This document shows, piece by piece, positions 7,675-13,277 of a stretch of DNA of 13,277 bases (positions within the stretch are counted from its first letter, which is position 1; the number at the start of each line of letters is the position of its first letter). The notes beneath the pieces were generated by a model. That model did no database searches. It was given only the letters and a program-made list of their open reading frames with translations, and was not told the origin of the DNA. Origin of the DNA: Bacteroidales bacterium. Its GTDB lineage: Bacteria > Bacteroidota > Bacteroidia > Bacteroidales > UBA4417. A program made the translations under genes and the position numbers. The stretch is taken from contig JANXXZ010000393.1 in the NCBI GenBank assembly GCA_025350385.1, positions 1 through 13,277 of the forward strand, written 5' to 3'.

Positions 7675-7832
7675 ACTAAACCTGTAGTTTAAGAATGTAA
7701 AAAATTCAACTAAGGCGTTAAAAACAAATTAATCCTGCCACCAATTACAAATTAAAGGAAAAACCGCTCATCATAAATATATACTTTGAAATGACAGTGT
7801 ATTTTTTGGGTTGGGCAAACATATAAAATATT

Positions 7833-7868
7833 TAACATTCCATTATAACATTCATTTACTGAATGTTA
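7833..7868 (+). promoter_or_regulatory. TAACATTC direct/inverted repeats upstream of acpP (candidate operator)
   Basis: TAACATTCA (7846-7854) and TGAATGTTA (7860-7868) are a perfect 9-bp inverted repeat with a 5-nt spacer. A third copy, TAACATTC (7833-7840), lies in direct orientation 13 nt upstream. The group is 32 nt before the predicted -33 element of acpP and inside the purN-acpP divergent gap. No T-run follows, so it is more like a regulator-binding site than a terminator. Which protein would bind is unknown. Confidence 0.4.
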
Positions 7869-7900
7869 CATATCGAAATCCTAAAATATTTATTCCAATT

Positions 7901-7932
7901 TTTGTTTTATGTCGTTAAAAGCATTTTCTTTG
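7901..7932 (+). promoter_or_regulatory. Probable promoter of acpP-fabF-rnc
   Basis: TTTG at 7901-7904 is followed after 20 nt by TTTCTTTG at 7925-7932, one mismatch from TAnnTTTG. Transcription would begin near 7938, leaving a short leader of about 24 nt before the ATG at 7962. Spacing and placement fit a Bacteroidota housekeeping promoter. Confidence 0.5.
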
Positions 7933-7961
7933 CAGCCCAAAACCAATTAAAGCGTTTAACA

Positions 7962-8198
7962 ATGTCCGACATTGCAACAAGAGTAAAAGCTATTATCGTT
8001 GATAAGCTGGGTGTAGATGAAAAAGAAGTTACCCCCGAAGCAAGTTTCACCAACGACCTGGGTGCCGATTCACTGGACACCGTTGAGTTGATCATGGAAT
8101 TCGAAAAGGAATTCAATATTGCTATTCCCGACGATCAGGCTGAGAAGATCGGTACTGTAAGTGAAGCTGTTGCTTACATCGAAAACAACGCGAAATAA
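7962..8198 (+). CDS. acpP: Acyl carrier protein
   Basis: The small acidic carrier (78 aa) that holds the growing fatty acid on a 4'-phosphopantetheine arm in type II fatty-acid synthesis. It begins MSDIATRVKAIIVDKLGVDE and contains the modification motif DLGADSLDTVELIMEFE, where the Ser in DSL is the attachment site. The typical ending PDDQAEKIGTVSEAVAYIE is complete. The frame stays open upstream to an ATG at 7863, but those extra 33 residues would be unlike any ACP and would start inside the palindrome and upstream of the likely transcription start, so 7962 is chosen. fabF starts 14 nt after the stop, making a clear fatty-acid operon. Confidence 0.96.
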   Translation: MSDIATRVKAIIVDKLGVDEKEVTPEASFTNDLGADSLDTVELIMEFEKEFNIAIPDDQAEKIGTVSEAVAYIENNAK

Positions 8199-8212
8199 GT
8201 AAATCACGTTTG

Positions 8213-9466
8213 ATGAAGTTAAGGCGAGTAGTAGTAACAGGCCTTGGCGCACTAACTCCGATAGGCAATACAGTTCCTGAGTATTGGAACAGTTTGGTGA
8301 CCGGGGTTAGTGGCGCTGGTCCTATCACGCATTTCGATGCGTCCCGATTTAAGTCGCTGTTTGCATGCGAGATCAAGAATTTTGATCCCCTGAATTTCTT
8401 TGACCGCAAAGAAGTCCGCAAATACGACCCATATACCCTGCTTGGATTGGTTGCAGCTGATGAAGCAGTGATCAACTCAAGACTCGAAATTCCGAAAGTA
8501 GATCTTGACAGGGTAGGTGTTATCTGGGCTTCCGGAATAGGAGGAATGTCAACATTTTACGACGAAGTTGAGAACTTTGTAACCGGTGATGGCACCCCAC
8601 GTTTTACCCCTTTCCTGATCCCCAAGATGATTGCCGACATTGTTGCCGGACTCATTTCCATCAAGTATGGATTTCGAGGTCCAAACTTTGCCACCGTTTC
8701 TGCCTGTGCATCTTCGGCAAATTCGCTAATTGACGCATTTACTTATATCCGTATAGGTAAAGCTGATGTTTTTGTAACCGGCGGTTCGGAAGCAACCATT
8801 AATCAGGCAGGCATCGGCGGGTTTAATTCGTTGCATGCCCTTTCGACCCGTAACGACGATCCTCTCACAGCATCCAGGCCTTTTGACAAGGACCGCGATG
8901 GTTTTGTGATGGGTGAAGGCGGAGCTGCCCTGGTTTTTGAAGAACTTGACCATGCCATTGCACGCGGTGCTACAATATATTGTGAAGTCGCAGGGGCCGG
9001 TATGAGCGCCGACGCTTATCATATGACTGCACCTCATCCTGAAGGACTGGGTGCAAAAAATGCAATGCGCCTTGCCCTTGAGGATGCCGGGATGACTATT
9101 GAAGATATTGATCACATCAATACACACGGCACTTCCACACCACTTGGCGATATTGCTGAAATAAAAGCAATTGTTGGTCTGTTTGGCGAACAAGCTAAAA
9201 GAATAGCCGTTAACTCCACTAAATCCATGACCGGTCACCTCCTGGGTGCTGCCGGGGCAGCTGAAGCTGTGGCTTCTATCCTGGCAATAAAAAATGATTT
9301 GGTCCCTCCTACCATCAACCATTTTACCGATGATCCTGAACTTGAGCAGAATGTTGATTTCATATTCAACGTTGCATCCAAACGCCCGGTAAGAGCCGCA
9401 TTAAGCAATACTTTCGGTTTCGGCGGCCATAATGCTTCAGTGATATTCAAGAAATTCGAACTATAG
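8213..9466 (+). CDS. fabF: 3-oxoacyl-[ACP] synthase II (beta-ketoacyl-ACP synthase)
   Basis: This condensing enzyme elongates acyl-ACP with malonyl-ACP in fatty-acid synthesis. The 417-aa length is normal. From the ATG at 8213 (preceded by an in-frame TTG) the protein begins MKLRRVVVTGLGALTPIG. The catalytic set is complete: Cys165 in SACASS, His305 in NTHGTST, Lys337 in STKSMTGH and His342 in TGHLLGAAGA. The end NTFGFGGHNASVIFKK matches the family closely. It is the second gene of the acpP-fabF-rnc cluster, and its stop lies 2 nt from the RNase III start, implying translational coupling. Confidence 0.96.
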   Translation: MKLRRVVVTGLGALTPIGNTVPEYWNSLVTGVSGAGPITHFDASRFKSLFACEIKNFDPLNFFDRKEVRKYDPYTLLGLVAADEAVINSRLEIPKVDLDRVGVIWASGIGGMSTFYDEVENFVTGDGTPRFTPFLIPKMIADIVAGLISIKYGFRGPNFATVSACASSANSLIDAFTYIRIGKADVFVTGGSEATINQAGIGGFNSLHALSTRNDDPLTASRPFDKDRDGFVMGEGGAALVFEELDHAIARGATIYCEVAGAGMSADAYHMTAPHPEGLGAKNAMRLALEDAGMTIEDIDHINTHGTSTPLGDIAEIKAIVGLFGEQAKRIAVNSTKSMTGHLLGAAGAAEAVASILAIKNDLVPPTINHFTDDPELEQNVDFIFNVASKRPVRAALSNTFGFGGHNASVIFKKFEL

Positions 9467-9468
9467 CC

Positions 9469-10206
9469 TTGTCCCCGTTCGACGTTATCAAACCCATCAG
9501 GGTTATCCTTTCAGAAGACAAAGAGTTATACTCATCCATAAAAAATATTTTCGGGTTCTATCCAGGAAATATTTTTTTGTATAAACTTGCCTTCCGGCAT
9601 AAATCCCTGGCTAAAGAATTAAATAATGGCACCAGGATTAGTAATGAACGCCTTGAATATTTAGGCGACGCAATTCTAAGTGCTGTTGTGGCCGATTACC
9701 TCTTCAAGATGTTCCCAGTCAAGGATGAAGGCTTCCTTACGGAAATGCGTTCACGCATCGTAAGTCGCGCATCGCTGAACAAACTATCGCAGAAACTTGG
9801 CCTGGATAAGCTCATACTCGTAAGTTCTGAGGGAAACAACGTCTATAAGTCGATGAAGGGAGACGCATTTGAAGCAGTAATGGGAGCGATTTACCTCGAT
9901 AAAGGATACCAGTTTACCCGCAAAGTGCTTATTGAAAAGGTGATACTTCAGCATTTTGACCTAGAAGAACTTGAAAACAATGATACCAATTATAAAAGCC
10001 GGCTGATTGAATGGTCGCAACGTGAAAAACACAGCGTTGAGTTCGTTACCCTGAGTGAAGTGGGCCATGGCTACACAAAGCAATATGTGGTAGAAATCTT
10101 AATTGATAAACAGCCATTCGGCAAAGGGCGTGATTTCTCCATTAAAGGAGCTGAACAGAATGCGGCCATGAAGACCCTGATCGAACTCGATATTACCAAA
10201 GGCTGA
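9469..10206 (+). CDS. rnc: Ribonuclease III
   Basis: A dsRNA endonuclease (245 aa) that processes rRNA precursors and structured mRNAs. Residues about 20-160 form the nuclease domain with signature NERLEYLGDAIL. The acidic metal-binding set is present: Glu60, Glu63, Asp67, and Asp132 and Glu135 in GDAFEAVMGAIYLD. Residues about 175-243 are the dsRNA-binding domain, starting NYKSRLIEWSQ and ending IKGAEQNAAMKTLIE. The best start is a TTG at 9469, just 2 nt after the fabF stop; no ATG is available upstream, and the resulting N-terminus has the length usual for Bacteroidota RNase III. Placement after fabF is a common arrangement in this phylum. A non-coding gap of 288 nt follows. Confidence 0.93.
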   Translation: MSPFDVIKPIRVILSEDKELYSSIKNIFGFYPGNIFLYKLAFRHKSLAKELNNGTRISNERLEYLGDAILSAVVADYLFKMFPVKDEGFLTEMRSRIVSRASLNKLSQKLGLDKLILVSSEGNNVYKSMKGDAFEAVMGAIYLDKGYQFTRKVLIEKVILQHFDLEELENNDTNYKSRLIEWSQREKHSVEFVTLSEVGHGYTKQYVVEILIDKQPFGKGRDFSIKGAEQNAAMKTLIELDITKG

Positions 10207-10494
10207 TTTTTTATATTTCTCCTGGCCGATATGTTCTGCACCCGCAACTAATCCTGTGAAATCAAATCTCAACCTTTTTATTCCCGTTTATACCTATCTT
10301 AAAGCAAGCAATACTTAATAATGGAATATCCAAATCGTTTTATTCCCCCCTCTTCATTCGAAATTTACTTTAAATCGTAAGCTTCCGGAATTAGCCGGTA
10401 TACACGGATAGTAATACATTTCACCTAAAGATTTTTCAACTATTCAGCAAACCTTTCAAAGAATTTCTCAAATTTGCTTAAAAGTCATTTAAGC
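10207..10494 (+). other. Intergenic gap between rnc and pyk, no gene seen
   Basis: An AT-rich, 288-nt gap with no convincing ORF. CAAATTTG at 10469-10476 is one constrained base from the -7 consensus but has no TTTG at the right distance. CCGG-N6-CCGG around 10384-10397 is minor. A pyk promoter is presumably here but I cannot place it. No clear terminator for rnc was found either. Confidence 0.5.
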
Positions 10495-11922
10495 ATGAAA
10501 ACCAAGATCGTAGCAACCATAGGCCCGGCATCATCCTCAAAGGAAATGCTTAATAATCTCATGATGAGCGGTGTGGATGTATTCCGCCTGAATTTTTCCC
10601 ATGGTTCATACGATGACCACCAGGCTGTGATCAACCATATCCAGGACCTGAACCAGGAACTGTCGACCCATGTGGCCATCCTGGCTGATCTGCAGGGTCC
10701 GAAAATCCGCATCGGCACTATGGAAAACGGCCAGGAGATAATGATCGATGGCCACGAACTGGTATTCACTACCGAAGAATGTCCCTGCACCGCCGACAGA
10801 CTCTACATTACCTATCCTGAATTTGCCAAGGATGTAAATCCCGGCGAAGATATTTTGCTTGACGACGGAAAACTGCTTTTCCGCGTCATCGAAACCAACA
10901 GGGTGGAAGAAGTCCGCGTTAAAGTGATCCATGGCGGAATCCTTTCTTCCAAAAAAGGAGTCAATCTTCCCAATACCTCCGTTTCATTGCCTTCGTTAAC
11001 GGTAAAAGACCTTCGCGACCTGCAGTTTGCCCTTAAAAACAGGGTAAACTGGATCGCTCTCTCTTTCGTCAGAACAGCCGGCGATATCCACCAGCTAAGG
11101 AGGGCGATAAATCATTATGCGGAAGAAGACAACCGTCCGCGTATTATTGCCAAAATCGAGAAGCCGGAAGCGGTAGTCAATATGGATGCCATTATTGCCG
11201 AAGCTGACGCAATCATGGTTGCCCGAGGTGATCTCGGTGTGGAATTACCCCTTGAACAGGTGCCCCTGGTGCAGAAAACGCTGGTCAGTAAATGCATTAA
11301 GGCTTCAAAGCCGGTGATTATTGCTACGCAGATGATGGAAGGAATGATCACTAATATCCGTCCCACCAGGGCTGAAGTAAATGATGTAGCCAATTCCGTC
11401 CTCGACGGGGCGGATGCACTTATGCTCAGCGGCGAAACATCGGTGGGACAATTCCCGGTTGAAGTCATCAAAACCATGCACAGGATTATGCGCCAGGTTG
11501 AAGAGTTCCAGGATATTTATAATAAAATGCATAAGGTTGATCCTACCAATCCTGAAAATATCATTTCCGATTCCATTCTGTTCTCAGCCTGCAATATCGC
11601 CCGCGAAGCCAATGCCCGGGCAATCCTGGCTATGTCGCATACCGGCTATTCGGCATTTCGCATCAGCAGCCAGCGGCCAAGGCCCGATATTTTTATTTTC
11701 TCGAACAACCACGAATTGTTATGCACCCTCAACCTGGTATGGGGAATCAGGGGAATTTTCTTCGATGAAATTGTCCATTCGACAACCCGCACACTGAAAG
11801 CCATCACCGAAAAGCTGAAAACTGATGGCCTGATCAGTGCCGGCGACCTGCTTGTAAATGTAGCAAGTACGCCTATTTATGTTTCGGGGAAAACAAATAT
11901 GCTGAAGTTGAGTTTTGCGTAG
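10495..11922 (+). CDS. pyk: Pyruvate kinase
   Basis: The last ATP-forming step of glycolysis (PEP + ADP to pyruvate + ATP), cytoplasmic and usually tetrameric. The 475-aa protein starts at the ATG at 10495 (MKTKIVATIGPASS); an in-frame TTG 7 codons earlier adds a non-family extension. Blocks in order: VFRLNFSHGS (29-38), ADLQGPKIRIG (64-74), the flexible B domain about 75-165, KKGVNLP (153-159), WIALSFVR (186-193), the signature IIAKIEKPEAV with catalytic Lys220 and Mg ligand Glu222, MVARGDLGVE (241-250, Asp246), ATQMMEGM, PTRAEVNDVANSVLDGADALMLSGETSVG, and a complete C-terminal allosteric-type domain. There is no fused PEP-utiliser domain. Codons here are visibly richer in C and G endings than in the left half of the window, consistent with a highly expressed gene. 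Confidence 0.96.
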   Translation: MKTKIVATIGPASSSKEMLNNLMMSGVDVFRLNFSHGSYDDHQAVINHIQDLNQELSTHVAILADLQGPKIRIGTMENGQEIMIDGHELVFTTEECPCTADRLYITYPEFAKDVNPGEDILLDDGKLLFRVIETNRVEEVRVKVIHGGILSSKKGVNLPNTSVSLPSLTVKDLRDLQFALKNRVNWIALSFVRTAGDIHQLRRAINHYAEEDNRPRIIAKIEKPEAVVNMDAIIAEADAIMVARGDLGVELPLEQVPLVQKTLVSKCIKASKPVIIATQMMEGMITNIRPTRAEVNDVANSVLDGADALMLSGETSVGQFPVEVIKTMHRIMRQVEEFQDIYNKMHKVDPTNPENIISDSILFSACNIAREANARAILAMSHTGYSAFRISSQRPRPDIFIFSNNHELLCTLNLVWGIRGIFFDEIVHSTTRTLKAITEKLKTDGLISAGDLLVNVASTPIYVSGKTNMLKLSFA

Positions 11923-11935
11923 TAAGGGGATAGTG

Positions 11936-12020
11936 ACTGGCCACTAGCCACGAGGGACCTGTCTCTTGTAATTAGCGGCCAATGGCTGATGAAAATGCAA
12001 AGGGCAAAATGCAAAGAGAT
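11936..12020 (+). repeat. Degenerate heptamer-period repeats after pyk
   Basis: Two tracts have a 7-nt period. The first, starting 14 nt after the pyk stop, is ACTGGCC-ACTAGCC-ACGAGGG (11936-11956). The second is AAAATGC-AAAGGGC-AAAATGC-AAAGAGA (11992-12019), which includes an exact repeated 11-mer at 11992-12002 and 12006-12016. No ORF or clear terminator was seen in this 187-nt gap. Confidence 0.55.
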
Positions 12021-12109
12021 GCAATTCAGGATGTAATAGCGAAGGCTTGTTAATTTCTACCATAGCAAAGAAGGAATCTGATCACTTTTTACTGGAAAAG
12101 GTATTCAAT

Positions 12110-12610
12110 ATGGCAAAAAAGAATCGTCTTGATCCCCCAGGTGAAGCAGCCGGTGCTCTTATAGGGATAGCTACTACCAGCCGTGATTACAGGCTTGTGC
12201 ATTATATCAATCAATCGCTCGGCATTAACCTGATGAGCGTTGACGATATTCCCGTATACCACGAAAAAGCAGGCCGGTTTTGCAACTATCCCTTTTTTAC
12301 ATACAATCATCCTGACCTCCGCACCGACTTCTTCCTTATCGCCAATTATAACACCTCCACCTACCTGATTCCATCTCTCCGACAGGTCAATTATTTCCTG
12401 CTGCTCCAGGGTTCGGCCTACAAGGAGCATATTGACGGCATCATAGCCACTCTCCGCACCACCCAGGGCATACAGGCAGCGATTCCCATTGTTCCGAAAA
12501 CAATCAAGGAATTCGCCCCCATCCTCGAAGACCTTGAGATTCACGTCATGGAACTTAAGAAAGCCGAGAATAGTAAAACCATTCCCCTCAGGAAAAGCAA
12601 TGAAGAATAA
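12110..12610 (+). CDS. IPExxxVDY family protein (unknown function)
   Basis: A 166-aa protein that I recognise as the Bacteroidota-restricted IPExxxVDY family, usually encoded next to pyruvate kinase; no function is established. Supporting features: the N-terminus MAKKNRLD, the block LIGIATTSRDYRLVHYINQSLG (18-39), which parallels the family's conserved 'DYRLAWxxNxxL' region, the FFLIAN strand (74-79), and the GIQAAIPI segment (120-127) near the end. The naming motif itself is degenerate here: IPSLRQVNY (87-95), with Ser for Glu and Asn for Asp. Frame is open upstream to a TTG at 12047, but the ATG at 12110 gives the usual N-terminus. There is no signal peptide, so it is probably cytoplasmic. 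Its last 11 nt overlap the next gene, which suggests a two-gene operon. Confidence 0.78.
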   Translation: MAKKNRLDPPGEAAGALIGIATTSRDYRLVHYINQSLGINLMSVDDIPVYHEKAGRFCNYPFFTYNHPDLRTDFFLIANYNTSTYLIPSLRQVNYFLLLQGSAYKEHIDGIIATLRTTQGIQAAIPIVPKTIKEFAPILEDLEIHVMELKKAENSKTIPLRKSNEE

Positions 12611-13040
12611 GCTGTTCGAATATCTGTTGGTCGCGGTTCAGTTCGGGAGCCTGGTTTTCATCCTTTTAACCGCCAGCTGGAGCCAGTTTCCGGCCTGGGT
12701 GTTTGTAGCCTTACTCGCGGCAGCAATATTAGCAGCCTGGGCCATGATCAGCATGAAGATCGGGAATTTCAATGTGGTCCCTTCGCCGGTAGAGCAGGGA
12801 AACCTGGTTACCCGCGGTCCTTACAGGCTGATCCGACACCCGATGTACGCCTCTATCCTGCTCACTACCATCCCGATGGTTGTCGCCCAGTTTTCGACCT
12901 GGAAGCTCGCTGCCATAATTATACTGGTAATTAGCCTGGTGGTCAAACTCTGGTACGAGGAGAAATTGCTGGTCAAACACTTCAGCGGGTATGAGAAGTA
13001 TTGTAAGGGGAGTTGGAGGATTTTGCCGTGGATCTGGTAG
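12600..13040 (+). CDS. ICMT-like / phospholipid methyltransferase family integral membrane protein
   Basis: A small 146-aa membrane protein with about four hydrophobic helices (roughly residues 8-26, 32-52, 82-98 and 102-118). Between helices 2 and 3 it has the signature GPYRLIRHPMY (73-83), and after helix 4 the stretch EEKLLVKHFSGYEKYCKGSWR (120-140), together diagnostic of the isoprenylcysteine carboxyl methyltransferase / PEMT-like SAM-dependent methyltransferase superfamily. Bacterial members methylate lipids or unknown small molecules; there is no prenylated protein evident here, so the substrate is unknown. Its ATG at 12600 lies 11 nt inside the end of the upstream IPExxxVDY gene in another frame, implying translational coupling. 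A repeat-bearing gap follows. Confidence 0.82.
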   Translation: MKNKLFEYLLVAVQFGSLVFILLTASWSQFPAWVFVALLAAAILAAWAMISMKIGNFNVVPSPVEQGNLVTRGPYRLIRHPMYASILLTTIPMVVAQFSTWKLAAIIILVISLVVKLWYEEKLLVKHFSGYEKYCKGSWRILPWIW

Positions 13041-13046
13041 GGATTA

Positions 13047-13067
13047 GTGCCGGGTGCTGAGTGCCGG
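13047..13067 (+). repeat. Heptamer repeat GTGCCGG-GTGCTGA-GTGCCGG
   Basis: Three tandem 7-mers, beginning 7 nt after the stop of the methyltransferase gene. The reverse complement of the tract after pyk reads GTGGCTA-GTGGCCA, so the two share a GTG-led heptamer theme, suggesting a related repeat type placed just after genes. Confidence 0.5.
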
Positions 13068-13106
13068 ACTTGAAAAATACAGGTACATTTGAACTTCTGA
13101 GGATTT

Positions 13107-13145
13107 CTTTTAGCGCACGCGTCAGCAATAGACGCGCGCGAAAAG
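13107..13145 (+). repeat. GC-rich REP-like hairpin
   Basis: CGCACGCGTC (13114-13123) pairs with GACGCGCGCG (13131-13140) with one A-C mismatch around the 7-nt loop AGCAATA. Flanking CTTTT (13107-13111) and AAAAG (13141-13145) extend the stem across a 2-nt bulge. Its GC content is far above the surroundings. It could terminate the preceding transcript, although no T-run follows on the plus strand, or be a dispersed palindromic repeat. Confidence 0.55.
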
Positions 13146-13226
13146 AGGCAAAGTAGCTATCTTTATAAAAGTCAGTAATTTAGTTATTTACAAAATATAT
13201 TAGTCAAAATATAAATTAAGGATCAA

Positions 13227-13277
13227 ATGGAAGTCAAATCGGTTAAATGCCTTGCTCCTTTTATGTCGATACAATTT
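13227..13277 (+). CDS. Possible start of a new gene, partial at window end
   Basis: An ATG at 13227 is preceded 4 nt earlier by AAGGA (13218-13222), and the frame stays open for 17 codons to the edge (MEVKSVKCLAPFMSIQF). It lies 186 nt downstream of the methyltransferase stop. The peptide is too short to identify or to prove coding. Confidence 0.35.
   Translation, partial: MEVKSVKCLAPFMSIQF

Noticed and set aside
7725..7755. Two CAAATTAA copies as a purN promoter.
   Set aside because: Each is one base off the reverse -7 consensus and the spacing to a -33 element does not fit.
7863..7961. An N-terminal extension of 33 residues on acyl carrier protein.
   Set aside because: It would start inside the palindrome and upstream of the likely promoter, and ACPs begin at the MSDIATRV site; the frame is open only by chance.
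8726..9322. A 198-codon minus-strand ORF inside fabF.
   Set aside because: It is antisense to conserved fabF catalytic blocks, cysteine-rich and low in family character; a shadow ORF.
12089..12544. A 151-codon minus-strand ORF opposite the IPExxxVDY gene.
   Set aside because: The plus-strand frame carries the family features, and this frame shows none.
1..13277. A defence, CRISPR, toxin-antitoxin or mobile-element system.
   Set aside because: No cas, nuclease-toxin, transposase, integrase or phage-like ORF is present; all long frames are explained by metabolism or exported proteins.

Overview
The window looks like chromosomal DNA from a member of the Bacteroidota, most likely an anaerobic, Bacteroidales-like organism. 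The main evidence is the purN / acpP-fabF-rnc neighbourhood, the pyruvate kinase followed by an IPExxxVDY-family gene, the M64 peptidase and GIN-domain (DUF2807) secreted proteins, promoters resembling the Bacteroidota TTTG / TAnnTTTG pattern, and the rarity of Shine-Dalgarno sequences (ptb is the clear exception). No rRNA, tRNA, CRISPR array, transposase or phage gene was seen. Species-level assignment is not possible from the sequence alone.

Left part (1-4860): the 5' end of a tryptophanase-type beta-eliminating lyase leaves the window on the minus strand, with a good divergent promoter. Three plus-strand genes for exported proteins follow: a lipoprotein joining a serine alpha/beta-hydrolase to a TPR-like C-terminus, a lipoprotein with a GIN/DUF2807 repeat domain, and a secreted M64-type zinc peptidase that ends in a hairpin. 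They are separated by 180-270 nt gaps, so they look like separate transcription units rather than one operon.

Middle (4941-7674): phosphate butyryltransferase (ptb) and butyrate kinase (buk) form a substrate-level phosphorylation pair that would convert butyryl-CoA or branched acyl-CoA to acid plus ATP. With tryptophanase this suggests amino-acid fermentation. buk converges on purN (de novo purine synthesis) and their stop codons overlap by 4 nt.

Right part (7675-13277): acyl carrier protein, FabF and RNase III form a tight cluster behind a probable promoter and a striking TAACATTCA palindrome. Pyruvate kinase, an IPExxxVDY-family protein and a small ICMT-like membrane methyltransferase follow. 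The gaps after pyruvate kinase and after the methyltransferase hold degenerate 7-nt-period repeats, and the second also carries a strong GC-rich REP-like hairpin. A possible new gene begins at 13227 and runs off the end.

Most of the window is ordinary core metabolism. I see no convincing undescribed multi-gene system. The parts most worth a second look are non-coding: the acpP-upstream palindrome, the heptamer tracts and the REP-like hairpin. The degenerate IPExxxVDY signature is also notable.
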